Positions 34,942 through 43,912 are shown, counted from the first letter of the stretch. The stretch: 64,000 nucleotides of DNA from Butyricimonas synergistica DSM 23225 (GCF_000379665.1 NZ_KB903374.1:62001-126000), one strand, 5' to 3'. A program made the numbers and translations. Notes: a model not told the origin generated them from the sequence alone.

Positions 34942-36081
34942 ATGAAGGTGATATACAGGATCATTATTATATGGTTGTTTTGTATGGTGGTTCTTCCGGT
35001 AGCAGCACAGCAGTATAGGACTGTGCTGCCTTACCGGATGGTCGGGGGCAAGATGGTCGTGGAGATGGAGATGAACGGAACCCCTCGTTCCTTTATTTTT
35101 GACACGGGGGGACGCACGGCTCTGACCGGGGAGGTTTGCGAGGAACTGGGTTTAGTTGTCGTAGATTCGCTGGTCGCCACAGACGTGAATAGCAAGAAAG
35201 CGGCTTACCCGATCGTGGCGATAGAAAGTCTGCTCACGCCCGACAAGAAAATTAATTTCACAAATGTGCCGGCAATGAAATTGCCTGAACCTTCTCCTTT
35301 CGCGTGTTTTCAGGCGGATGGATTGATCGGTAGCGATTTGTTGGCACGTACTATTGTGGTGATTGACGGGAAGGCAAAAACCATCACTATTACTTCTGCC
35401 GAGAATCCGTCAACCGTGTCATTGCGGAAGATGATCCCTTTCGTGAAAGCGGGGATGCCTATTATCTCTTTGCAAGCCGGGGCGGGGAATAATATTACTT
35501 GCCTGTTCGATACGGGGAGTCCGTCTTTCTTTTCCTTGAAAGACACCGATTTTGATGTATTGCGGTCTGCCGGTGCTTTTGATATCCTGTCCGAGGGATA
35601 CGGGGAAGGTTCTATCGGGGTTGCCGGGATGGCAGACGCAGATGTTTCCCACCGTGTGCGTTTTCCCTTGTTGTCCGTGGGGAGTACAAGATTTAGGAAT
35701 GTAAGTTCCGAGACTTCTACCCCGCCTTTTACTTTGTTAGGAGTGGAATTGTTGGATTATGGCAAAGTAACGCTGGATTATCCTAGGGCTCGTTTCTACT
35801 TCGAGGCGTATGAACCGGAGAATGATTTGGAAAGTAAGCATTACAACTTGGGGTTAAGGGTGAAGGATGGTGAATTAGTGGTGGCTACCGTGTGGAGTGC
35901 CATGAAAGGGCAGGTCGAAGTGGGAGATAAGGTAACTAGAATAAACGGGAAACCCGTGGGAAGATACGATTTTTGCGAGAGTATTATTAATGGGATTCCC
36001 GAGTTGAAGGCGAAAAAGAAGACGAAGTTGACGATACAGACCCAGCAAGGGGAGAAAGTGATTGTCTATCAAAAAGAATAG
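34942..36081 (+). CDS. Two-domain retropepsin-like aspartic protease with PDZ domain, copy 1
   Basis: The 379-residue exported protein has a signal peptide ending near residue 23. Two retropepsin-type halves each carry a DTG: FIFDTGGRT with Asp54 and CLFDTGSPS with Asp190. Each is followed by a flap-like and a hydrophobic-hydrophobic-Gly segment (ADGLIGSDLL, FTLLGVELLDYGKV). The C-terminal 85 residues resemble a PDZ domain (LVVATVWSAMKGQVEVGDKVTRINGKP). Both DTG sites are intact, so the protein could be an active monomeric aspartic protease in the periplasm. It starts 11 nt after the pseudosubtilase and ends 3 nt before the next homologue. Confidence 0.85.
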   Translation: MKVIYRIIIIWLFCMVVLPVAAQQYRTVLPYRMVGGKMVVEMEMNGTPRSFIFDTGGRTALTGEVCEELGLVVVDSLVATDVNSKKAAYPIVAIESLLTPDKKINFTNVPAMKLPEPSPFACFQADGLIGSDLLARTIVVIDGKAKTITITSAENPSTVSLRKMIPFVKAGMPIISLQAGAGNNITCLFDTGSPSFFSLKDTDFDVLRSAGAFDILSEGYGEGSIGVAGMADADVSHRVRFPLLSVGSTRFRNVSSETSTPPFTLLGVELLDYGKVTLDYPRARFYFEAYEPENDLESKHYNLGLRVKDGELVVATVWSAMKGQVEVGDKVTRINGKPVGRYDFCESIINGIPELKAKKKTKLTIQTQQGEKVIVYQKE

Positions 36082-36084
36082 AGA

Positions 36085-37251
36085 ATGAAAAATATCAGGA
36101 TATTATTCGTTTTTGTTGCTGTTTCTTTCTCTTTAGCAGGAAATGCGCAACAACAAGCGACTCGTCGGGTTTGTGACACGGTTCATTACGAGTTCGTTCA
36201 CGAGAAGATTATTATTCCCGTGACAGTGAACGGGGTGAAAGTGAAGTATATCGTGGACACGGGTGGGCAGACCGGGACAATAAGAGAAAATGCCATGGAA
36301 ATGAAAGCCATGGGCGGGATTGGAGCACGAGGGGTATCTGATGTGAACGGGATGAGTCTGTCTTATGACGAGGCGATCTTGAAGGACGTGCAGTTGAGCC
36401 CGAATTACAAGTTGGCTCAAATGAAAAGTATTATTTTTCCGCCAAATGGCTTCTTCCGGGAACTGGGAGTTGCCGGTATTTTGGGGAGTGATGCTTTTGC
36501 GCAAGCGGTGGTTACTTTTGATGCTCGTGATAAAATCATGGTCATCAATTACCCATATCGTCCGGGAGGTTTGAAAATCACGGAAGGTGTGCCGTTTTAC
36601 CCGGGCAGCACGAATCACCCTATCGTGGACGTGGACTTTAGTGGAACGACGAAGCGAATTTTGTTTGATACAGGGGCGCAGGGATTGTTGGCTCTTGCTG
36701 CCAATGATTACGAGAGTTTAAAGAAGACTGGAAGTCGGTTGTTAGCTAAAGCCTTTGGAATTAATAGTGTTGGGATAGGTGGCTTTGATTACAAGAATGC
36801 GGCAGAAATAGACAAAGTAAGTGTCAATCGGGTTAATTTCGTGGGGAAGGAATTTGTAAACATGGAGAGTATCACGGTCAAGATGGGAAGGTCTTTGATT
36901 GGTGTGGATATGTTGAAATACGGGAAAGTGGTGATAGATTACGCACGTAACCGGTTTTATTTTTTCCCTTATGGAGATGTGGTTGAAGATTTATCTGGAA
37001 ACTTGAAAACGTGGAACGTGGGTATTTTACCCGTGAACGGTCATTTCGAGGTAACCACGGTATGGGACGACATGAAAGAGCTGGTTGCCTTGGGTGATCG
37101 GGTCGTGCGTGTAAACGGAAAGGAATTGTCGGAATTGAAACAGAGTCAATTGGAAGTAGAGGCATTGCTTGATAGTATTGAAGGAGATAAAACCGAGATC
37201 GTGATCTTGAAGGATGGTAAAGAAAAGAAGGTTGAAATCAGAAAAATTTAA
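36085..37251 (+). CDS. Two-domain retropepsin-like aspartic protease with PDZ domain, copy 2
   Basis: This 388-residue paralogue of the preceding gene has a signal peptide ending near residue 22 (AGNAQ). The DTG motifs are YIVDTGGQT (Asp58) and ILFDTGAQG (Asp195), with AGILGSDAF and RSLIGVDMLKYGKVVIDY as the later conserved parts. A PDZ-like C-terminus contains VTTVWDDMKELVALGDRVVRVNGKEL. Both catalytic motifs are present. The short spacing on each side (3 and 5 nt) indicates tight co-expression with copy 1 and with the thioredoxin-fused homologue. Confidence 0.85.
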   Translation: MKNIRILFVFVAVSFSLAGNAQQQATRRVCDTVHYEFVHEKIIIPVTVNGVKVKYIVDTGGQTGTIRENAMEMKAMGGIGARGVSDVNGMSLSYDEAILKDVQLSPNYKLAQMKSIIFPPNGFFRELGVAGILGSDAFAQAVVTFDARDKIMVINYPYRPGGLKITEGVPFYPGSTNHPIVDVDFSGTTKRILFDTGAQGLLALAANDYESLKKTGSRLLAKAFGINSVGIGGFDYKNAAEIDKVSVNRVNFVGKEFVNMESITVKMGRSLIGVDMLKYGKVVIDYARNRFYFFPYGDVVEDLSGNLKTWNVGILPVNGHFEVTTVWDDMKELVALGDRVVRVNGKELSELKQSQLEVEALLDSIEGDKTEIVILKDGKEKKVEIRKI

Positions 37252-37256
37252 CGAGT

Positions 37257-38528
37257 ATGAAAACTAAATTGTTTATAGGTTTGGTAATAATGTTGTTGCC
37301 ATTGTTGACAATTGCTCAATCCAAGAACACTGCCACGGAGGTAAAGGATTACCGGGAAGTGGACGGTAAAATAATTATTGGAATGGTTGTGAACGGGGTG
37401 CAGGCGGATTTTGTGCTGGACTTGGCTGGACATAATGCTATCTTGCCGGAATACGTGGAGAAATTTAATATAGACCCGAATCAGGAAGGTGATTTTCATT
37501 ACGATTCTTTTCTGTACAAGAAAGTCCCGACGTCCAAAAGTGTTTCTATTAGCACAATTTCTTTCGGGAATAATGTGTTCGGGAATAGTGTGGCGGCATT
37601 CGTGCTGGAAGATGAACCTTATTTGCGAAAACTCGGGGTTGCTGGAGTTGTTGGCGGGGCGTTGTTCCGTAACGTGGTATTGACGATCGATAGTAAACGC
37701 AAAAAGATTACCACGTCTGTCCCGTACCGTCCCTCGTACATGAAGTTAGATCATCGTGCTGATCTGAGTATCCTGCCGGGTTCGGTGGTTGCTTTCTCGG
37801 TAACGATAGACGGGGAGGTGTTCTCTTTGGCTTTTGACACGTGGAACGAGGGGATGGTTACTTTGACATCGTCGGATTATGCTAAAATAGGGGGGAGTGC
37901 CGGGAATGAGGTTGCGTTGTATAATGGTTACGGGCAGCTTGTGAAAACGAGTAACACGAAAGTGGCGGGCAAATGTGACTTCGTAAAAAATAGTTTCCCG
38001 GGGATGGTCGTGGCAGAAAATAAGGATTTGCCTCGTTCTGTCTTGGGAACCGGAATCCTGAAGGAAGGAATACTTTCTATTGATTTCCAGAAACAAAAAG
38101 TGTACTTCCAGGCTTTTGATTTGGCGGAAGTGAAAGACGAGGTCCTGTCCGGTTCGACAGTAACGGTGGAGGCGGGTAAGTTGAACCCGATCACCCGTGA
38201 TTATTTTTTGGAGCATATCTACGATTATCGGAAAGATAAAGAGTTTGTTTTTAAGGGCGATAAGCCCGTTGTGATCGATTTTTGGGCGACGTGGTGCGGT
38301 CCTTGCATGCGGTTGATCCCGGAATTGGAAAAGATGGCGGAGAAGTATAAAGATAAGGTCATTTTTTTGAAAGTAAATGCCGACAAGGAAAAAGAGTTGT
38401 GCAGTATGTTTAATGTTGTTGCGCTTCCTACCTTGTTTTTTATTCCTGTCGGGGGAAAGCCGATTATTGAAACGGGGGCGATGCCAGAGAAGTTCGAGAA
38501 GATTATTCAGGAACAATTACTAAAATAG
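37257..38528 (+). CDS. Degenerate retropepsin-like protein fused to thioredoxin
   Basis: The 423-residue exported protein has a signal peptide ending near residue 20 (LTIAQ). The first 290 residues follow the two-half layout of the two upstream genes, but the catalytic motifs are altered: DTG becomes DLA at Asp55 (FVLDLAGHN) and DTW at Asp194 (LAFDTWNEG). In place of the PDZ domain the chain ends in a thioredoxin domain (about 318-423) with WATWCGPCMRLIPELE, Cys347 and Cys350, and cis-Pro segment VVALPTLFFI. The protease half is probably inactive while the thioredoxin looks functional. I do not recall this domain pairing as a described family. It closes the operon. Confidence 0.85.
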   Translation: MKTKLFIGLVIMLLPLLTIAQSKNTATEVKDYREVDGKIIIGMVVNGVQADFVLDLAGHNAILPEYVEKFNIDPNQEGDFHYDSFLYKKVPTSKSVSISTISFGNNVFGNSVAAFVLEDEPYLRKLGVAGVVGGALFRNVVLTIDSKRKKITTSVPYRPSYMKLDHRADLSILPGSVVAFSVTIDGEVFSLAFDTWNEGMVTLTSSDYAKIGGSAGNEVALYNGYGQLVKTSNTKVAGKCDFVKNSFPGMVVAENKDLPRSVLGTGILKEGILSIDFQKQKVYFQAFDLAEVKDEVLSGSTVTVEAGKLNPITRDYFLEHIYDYRKDKEFVFKGDKPVVIDFWATWCGPCMRLIPELEKMAEKYKDKVIFLKVNADKEKELCSMFNVVALPTLFFIPVGGKPIIETGAMPEKFEKIIQEQLLK

Positions 38529-38548
38529 TTGTTTGGTGTATTAAAAAG

Positions 38549-38582
38549 AAGCAGTTCGGATTGGTTTTCGAACTGCTTTTGT
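38549..38582 (+). terminator. Intrinsic terminator of uptake locus 2
   Basis: Arms 38549-38558 and 38569-38578 form a 10-bp stem (AGCAGTTCG core), followed by a T run (CTTTTGTT). It stands 20 nt after the last stop codon and is the clearest intrinsic terminator among the three uptake loci. Confidence 0.8.
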
Positions 38583-38624
38583 TATGCAAATAGATAGCTA
38601 AATATAAATGGATTTTTGGGGATA

Positions 38625-38656
38625 TTTGTTCTGTAACCGAATAATATTTATTTTTG
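38625..38656 (+). promoter_or_regulatory. Bacteroidetes housekeeping-type promoter of sigma gene 3
   Basis: TTTG at 38625-38628 is followed after 20 nt by TATTTTTG at 38649-38656. The GTG start of the sigma gene lies 20 nt beyond, which leaves only a short leader and supports that start. Confidence 0.7.
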
Positions 38657-38676
38657 CCCGGTAAATAATTTGGACC

Positions 38677-39228
38677 GTGAGTATAAAGCAGGATATAGTA
38701 TCAAATATTAAGCGAGGAGATTTATATGCCTTCAAAGAATTCTTTGATGATTACTATATCATGTTGTGTGTATTTGCAGCCCGCTATTTGAAAGATGACG
38801 AACAATGTAAGGATGTGGCTCAGGAAACTTTGACCGGGTATTGGGAGAGGCGAGAGGATTTTGATGATATTTATAAGGTGAAAGGATATCTTTATACTGT
38901 TACGCGGAATCACTGTTTAAATATCTTGCGTCACGAGAAAGTGAGTTTGAATTACCGGAAGATGTATGAGGAGGAATTAGAATCCGAGCGTGTTTTTGAA
39001 GAACAGGTTATCGAACAAGAAACTTATCTTTTGGTGCGAAATGCTGTGGATAAATTGCCGCCTCAAATGCGGAAGATTATCCGTTATTCTCTAGATGGAA
39101 TGAGTAATCCGCAGATAGCAAAGGAGATGGGAATCGGAGAGGGCTCTGTAAAGTCGCTGAAACAAACGGCATACCGTAAATTAAGGGCGCAATTAAAAGG
39201 GCATTTTTATTTATTGTTATTTATTTGA
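38677..39228 (+). CDS. ECF RNA polymerase sigma factor (FecI-like), locus 3
   Basis: The 183-residue ECF sigma factor appears to start at GTG 38677, because the first in-frame ATG lies inside the essential region 2 helix. Region 2 (about 20-80) contains CVFAARYLKDDEQCKDVAQETLTGYW, and region 4 (about 125-172) contains PQIAKEMGIGEGSVKSLKQTAY. FecR follows after 69 nt. Sequence differences from the other two factors in region 4 suggest a private promoter set. Confidence 0.9.
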   Translation: MSIKQDIVSNIKRGDLYAFKEFFDDYYIMLCVFAARYLKDDEQCKDVAQETLTGYWERREDFDDIYKVKGYLYTVTRNHCLNILRHEKVSLNYRKMYEEELESERVFEEQVIEQETYLLVRNAVDKLPPQMRKIIRYSLDGMSNPQIAKEMGIGEGSVKSLKQTAYRKLRAQLKGHFYLLLFI

Positions 39229-39297
39229 CGATTTTTTTTACTTTCTGACTATTCCTGTTTGAGGGTTCGCGTGTTATATGAGTAAAATAAGATAACA

Positions 39298-40524
39298 ATG
39301 GAATCGTTCAAAAAGCATTTTAGGATAGCTGAGTTTTTGGCGGCATTTTTTACTGATGCTCCGACGGAACAGGACAAGAGGGATTATGAGGAATGGGAGA
39401 AAGAGCGGGAAAGCAATCGAGATTTAGCCAAGCATGTGTTGGATTTGAATAATTATATCCGGTTTGAATCTACGACAAGGCGGTTTGACCAACAAGAAGG
39501 CTGGAAGGTTTTTAAAGATCATTTGGCAAGAAAATCCAATATGCTTGCTGATAAAACAGGTATGATAAAGAAAAAGCCTTCTGGAAAAGTGTGGAATAGG
39601 TTCAAATATATAGCTGGATATGCGGCAGTGGGTATCATATTGATTATTTATGGTATTTTCTATTGGATAAACCAACCGGTCAAGGAAGAGCCGGGAGCTG
39701 TTTTCGCTTACCGGATTGAAGCCGGGACGACCGGAGCCCGTTTGACCATGGCAGACGGGAAGGTTATGGATATAGTGAAAGACCAGACCTTTTTATTGAA
39801 AGAGTCAGATGGAACTGTAATTATGGCGGATTCAACGGGAATAGGTTATCAGATCCACGAAGTTAAGAATGAAAAAGAAGTGCGGAATATGATTCAGACG
39901 TTGACTGGGATGGAGTACTCGTTGACTTTGTCGGATGGTACAAAAGTTTATTTGAATGCGGAATCGAAATTGAGTTTCCCGGTGAGTTTCAAGGGGGCGC
40001 AAAGAATCGTGGCGTTGTCCGGAGAGGCGTATTTTGATGTAGCCAAAGATGCCGAACATCCGTTCGTGATAGAAACTCGGGATTTGTCAGTTAAGGTGTT
40101 GGGAACTTCTTTTAATTTGCGGGCTTATGATGACGAAAAGGTGGTAACGACAACTTTGGCATCAGGGAAAGTGCAGGTTTTTGACGGTCGACAATTTGAA
40201 GATATTATTTCCGGGGAACAAGTCGTTTACGAAAAGGCGGCAAGAACCATGGTGGTGAATGAAGTAGATGTTGCACGTTATGTCGCGTGGCGAAGCGGTA
40301 GGTTTATTTTTAGGAACGAGCGTTTGGAGGATATAATGGCTTATTTGGCTCGATGGTATCATGTAAAATACCAATTTGTGGATGACGACGTGAAGAATAT
40401 CAGAATCGGGGCTAAATTGAATCGGTATGACAACATGAATCCGATTATCGATATGTTGAAAATGAATTCGTTGATGGAGATAACCTTACGGGATAGTGTG
40501 TATTTGATTTCGAGTAAAAAATAA
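39298..40524 (+). CDS. FecR-type anti-sigma factor, locus 3
   Basis: The 408-residue anti-sigma factor has a cytoplasmic N-terminus of about 100 residues, longer than in loci 1 and 2, and one transmembrane helix at about 105-125 (GYAAVGIILIIYGIFYW). The FecR domain lies at about 204-300 (MEYSLTLSDGTKVYLNAES, GEAYFDVAKDAEHPFVI), and the DUF4974-like end from about 336 (FIFRNERLEDIMAYLARWYHV). It partners the sigma factor of 38677 and the SusC of 40599. Confidence 0.93.
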   Translation: MESFKKHFRIAEFLAAFFTDAPTEQDKRDYEEWEKERESNRDLAKHVLDLNNYIRFESTTRRFDQQEGWKVFKDHLARKSNMLADKTGMIKKKPSGKVWNRFKYIAGYAAVGIILIIYGIFYWINQPVKEEPGAVFAYRIEAGTTGARLTMADGKVMDIVKDQTFLLKESDGTVIMADSTGIGYQIHEVKNEKEVRNMIQTLTGMEYSLTLSDGTKVYLNAESKLSFPVSFKGAQRIVALSGEAYFDVAKDAEHPFVIETRDLSVKVLGTSFNLRAYDDEKVVTTTLASGKVQVFDGRQFEDIISGEQVVYEKAARTMVVNEVDVARYVAWRSGRFIFRNERLEDIMAYLARWYHVKYQFVDDDVKNIRIGAKLNRYDNMNPIIDMLKMNSLMEITLRDSVYLISSKK

Positions 40525-40526
40525 AA

Positions 40527-40557
40527 GATGCGTTTACGCTGGCAACATAAACGCATC
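40527..40557 (+). promoter_or_regulatory. RNA hairpin with conserved loop after fecR 3
   Basis: A perfect 10-bp stem, GATGCGTTTA (40527-40536) with TAAACGCATC (40548-40557), encloses CGCTGGCAACA. It starts 3 nt after the fecR stop. The loop GCTGGCAACA matches those after fecR 1 and 2, while the stem is different. No T-tract follows. Confidence 0.75.
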
Positions 40558-40598
40558 AGAATCAATAAATAAGTGTTCTTTATTAATTGTTCAAAATT

Positions 40599-43500
40599 AT
40601 GAAAAAAAAACGAGATTCTGGTTCCTTTTTTAACGGGAATTGGCGAAAAATTTTGTGGATTATGCAGTTAAAATTGTTTTTAGTGTTGTTTTCTTGTTTT
40701 CAAGTTACAGCGGCTGTGCATTCTCAAGGCAAGTTGCTGGATCTGCGTTTGGAAAACGCTTCCTTGGAGCAAGTGATTTGGAAATTGGAGGAAAAGACCG
40801 ATTTCACGTTTATGTATTGGACAGACGAGATCAAGGATGTGAAAGTGTCTTTGGATATGCGACAGAAGACGGTGAATGAAATTCTGGATTATTGCTTGCG
40901 TAATACGAAGTTGAAGTACGAGATCAATGAAGAGACGGTGGTGATCTACCGGGTGAAGAATGGCGAGCCGGAAAAGAAGAAGGTTGTCATTACCGGTGTC
41001 GTGAAGGATCAGAACGGAGAGCCGTTGCCGGGAGTCACGATCGTGTTGAAGGGAACGACTATCGGGGTTTCCTCGGATGTCAACGGAAAATTCCGCTTGG
41101 AGTTGCCCGAGCAGGCGTCGATTGTTTTGGTCGCTTCTTTCGTGGGAATGCGCGAGGAGGTGGTGAAAGTCACGCCGGGAAAAGAGGTGAATATCGTGAT
41201 GAAAGAAGAAGTTGAATCGATAGACGAAGTTGTAGTGAACGGTTATTTCACGCAAAACCGGAATAGTTACACGGGTGCGGTGACCTCGGTGAAAGGAGAG
41301 GATTTGTTGACCGTGTCGAAGACCAACGTGCTGAAGGCTTTGAGTTTCATGGTTCCCGGTTTGCGTATCGTGACGGATGACGTGAACGGTTCTAACCCGA
41401 ACAAGATTCCCGAGATCATTCTTCGCGGTATGAATTCGCTCGATAGCGAAAAGATGGAGATGGGGTTGAATCGCCCGTTGATTATCATGGACGGGGTGGA
41501 GATCAGCATGGAGCGTTTGTACGATTTGGATATGTTCGATATCGAGCGTATTGATGTGCTGAAAGATGCTTCCGCCACGGCGATGTACGGGGAGAAGGCG
41601 GCTAACGGCGTGATCGTGGTCGAGAGAAAGCGCGTGACAGATAGTAAAGTGAGAGTGCGTTACAATTTTGTACCGAACATTGGTTTCCCGGATGTATCTT
41701 CTTTCAATCTTTGTTCCCCGTGGGAGAAGTTGGAACTGGAACGTTTGTACGGGAAATATGATAGCCCGACGGGAGAGTATGACGAGTTGTATAACGAAAA
41801 ATTGAAGCGGGTTACTGCCGGAGTGAACACGGATTGGAAATCTATCCCGTTGCGCAATTCCTGGTCGCATGCCCACTCGTTGAGCATCACCGGGCGCGGT
41901 GGCGGCATGGATTACGGGATTACTGCCAATTTCTCGGATGACCGGGGTGTGATGAAAGGTGACTATCGCCGTAATTTGGGATTAGGTTTCTATTTCTCTT
42001 ATCATTTGAATGATAAATTGACGGTTAGTCTCCGTACTGATTTTTCTAAGATGGCAACAAAGGATTCGCCTTATGGAAGTTATAGCGATTGGGTGACGAT
42101 CAATCCTTATGATGCCCCCAAGGATGAGAACGGGGAGTGGGTGAAGGTGTTGTCGTATGACAAGATCAATCCACTTTGGAATGCCACTTTGAGCAGTTTC
42201 AGTAAAGCGGAAGAGAAAGGTTTTTCCAGTAGCTTGAGCATGAGGTGGGATATTTTGAAAGGATTTTATTTTACCGGTACTGCCGGATACAACATGAGTA
42301 ACGGGCAGTCGGATGTGTATGTTTCACCGGATCACACCAAATTCCAAAGGGAGGAATACCCGGAAGACGAGAAAGGCAGTTACGATGTGTCAGGAAATAA
42401 AGGGACTGGATGGAGTTTGTCCGGGGTGTTGAATTACAGCCTTCCTTTGGATGAAGAGGGAACTTTGTTGAGCCTTCACGGGGGAGTTAACGTGTCGCAA
42501 AGTAAAGGAAATTCATTTAGTTTCCAGGCAGTCGGATTCTCGAAAGACCGTTTGGATGATTTGAACTTTTCACAGAAATTCCCGGAGGGTTCTCACGCGG
42601 GAGGTGGTGAATCGTATAGCGCCACGGTGGCTTATTTCGGGAATGTCAACTTTATTTTGAAAAATCGTTATTTTGTTGATTTTTCGTTCCGTACGTCAGG
42701 TAACTCCGTGATCTCCAAGGATCGTCGTTGGTCACCTTATTGGTCGGTCGGTTTTGGTTGGAATGTTCACAACGAACAGTTTATCGCGGACTTAGGCTGG
42801 GTGAAGAGTTTACGTATCAAGGGAAGCGTGGGGTATGTGGGAAGTAACAATTTCGGGGGAACGCTCGCGCAGACTACTTATAAATACAATGCGACATACG
42901 ATAGTTATCTTGGGGCTTTACCTTCTGCCATGGGAAATGACAAGTTGAAATCACAGCGCACGTTGAAATGGAACGGTGGAGTTAATGTCGAATTGTTCGA
43001 GGGACGTTTGGGCGTGAATGTGGATTTTTACAAAGAGGCGTCGAAAGATTTGTTGATGGCGGTTTCGTTGCCCCCTTCAACGGGATATAATTCCGTTAAT
43101 TATAATTTGGGAGAGAGTGTCAACCGCGGTTACGAACTTTCCATCTCGGGGCAGATTATTCATACGCGGGATTGGGGTTGGTCGATGAGTTTCGGCACGA
43201 GCCATACGGTCAACAAAATCAAAAAGATCAGTAATTCGTTGAAAAATATCAATGCCGAGAATCGTGACAAGTACAGTACATTCACGGCACCGAGGATCCA
43301 ATTGGAAGAGGGTGAGTCTGCCACGGCAATTTATGCCGTCCGTTCGGCTGGTATAGACCCCGCTACCGGGAAAGAGATTTTTATCAAGAAGGACGGTTCT
43401 TACACGTTTACTTACGATCCGCAGGATAAGGTGGCGTTGGGAAATACTATCCCGAAGTTGCACGGGACGATTTCCACCGGAGTCCGTTGGAAGAATCTTT

Positions 43501-43898
43501 CGGTATTTGCCGGATGCTCGGTAACCTTCGGGGGAGATATTTACAATGTCACTCGGGCAAATAAGGTCGAGAATATCAATGTAGAGGATAATGTGGACCG
43601 TCGGGCTTTCACGGAACGTTGGAAACAGATGGACGATTACGTGATGTATCCTAACGTGCAACGTCCCACGAGTGGTCACACGGAACGTTTCGTGGAGCGG
43701 AACAACGAGTTTTATCTTTCCTCACTCAGTGTATCCTATAACTTGGAAGGAGACTGGTTGAAAAAGATCGGTTTGAAACGTTTGGCGTTGGGTGTCGGTT
43801 TCAGCGATATACTTCGGGTCGGTACGGTGAAGTATGAACGGGGAACCAGCTATCCCTACATGAGAGGATACAATTTTACGATTAGTCCGACATTCTAA
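40599..43898 (+). CDS. SusC/RagA-type TonB-linked outer membrane transporter with STN domain, locus 3
   Basis: The 1099-residue transporter starts at ATG 40599; an upstream in-frame TTG at 40587 is less likely. A signal peptide (about 22-45) precedes the STN domain (about 47-110; LEQVIWKLEEKTDFTFMYW), a regulatory-like sandwich (about 129-205; VVKDQNGEPLPGVTIVLKGTT), and the plug (from about 210; IDEVVVNGYFTQNRNSYTGAV, IIMDGVEISMERLYDLDMFD, VLKDASATAMYGEKAANGVIV). The barrel ends in YNFTISPTF. It is more distant from SusC 1 and 2 than those are from each other, in agreement with its different partner genes. Confidence 0.95.
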   Translation: MKKKRDSGSFFNGNWRKILWIMQLKLFLVLFSCFQVTAAVHSQGKLLDLRLENASLEQVIWKLEEKTDFTFMYWTDEIKDVKVSLDMRQKTVNEILDYCLRNTKLKYEINEETVVIYRVKNGEPEKKKVVITGVVKDQNGEPLPGVTIVLKGTTIGVSSDVNGKFRLELPEQASIVLVASFVGMREEVVKVTPGKEVNIVMKEEVESIDEVVVNGYFTQNRNSYTGAVTSVKGEDLLTVSKTNVLKALSFMVPGLRIVTDDVNGSNPNKIPEIILRGMNSLDSEKMEMGLNRPLIIMDGVEISMERLYDLDMFDIERIDVLKDASATAMYGEKAANGVIVVERKRVTDSKVRVRYNFVPNIGFPDVSSFNLCSPWEKLELERLYGKYDSPTGEYDELYNEKLKRVTAGVNTDWKSIPLRNSWSHAHSLSITGRGGGMDYGITANFSDDRGVMKGDYRRNLGLGFYFSYHLNDKLTVSLRTDFSKMATKDSPYGSYSDWVTINPYDAPKDENGEWVKVLSYDKINPLWNATLSSFSKAEEKGFSSSLSMRWDILKGFYFTGTAGYNMSNGQSDVYVSPDHTKFQREEYPEDEKGSYDVSGNKGTGWSLSGVLNYSLPLDEEGTLLSLHGGVNVSQSKGNSFSFQAVGFSKDRLDDLNFSQKFPEGSHAGGGESYSATVAYFGNVNFILKNRYFVDFSFRTSGNSVISKDRRWSPYWSVGFGWNVHNEQFIADLGWVKSLRIKGSVGYVGSNNFGGTLAQTTYKYNATYDSYLGALPSAMGNDKLKSQRTLKWNGGVNVELFEGRLGVNVDFYKEASKDLLMAVSLPPSTGYNSVNYNLGESVNRGYELSISGQIIHTRDWGWSMSFGTSHTVNKIKKISNSLKNINAENRDKYSTFTAPRIQLEEGESATAIYAVRSAGIDPATGKEIFIKKDGSYTFTYDPQDKVALGNTIPKLHGTISTGVRWKNLSVFAGCSVTFGGDIYNVTRANKVENINVEDNVDRRAFTERWKQMDDYVMYPNVQRPTSGHTERFVERNNEFYLSSLSVSYNLEGDWLKKIGLKRLALGVGFSDILRVGTVKYERGTSYPYMRGYNFTISPTF

Positions 43899-43912
43899 AA
43901 ATTGAATACACG

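Noticed and set aside
33227-38528. Type IX secretion C-terminal sorting domain on the locus 2 protease-like proteins
   Set aside because: The C-termini end in the subtilisin helix, PDZ-like or thioredoxin domains. No typical CTD segment is visible, so a periplasmic location is preferred.
2246-40557. Treating the post-fecR hairpins as ordinary intrinsic terminators
   Set aside because: None has a following T-run, and susC must be expressed downstream. The conserved loop is better explained by another role.
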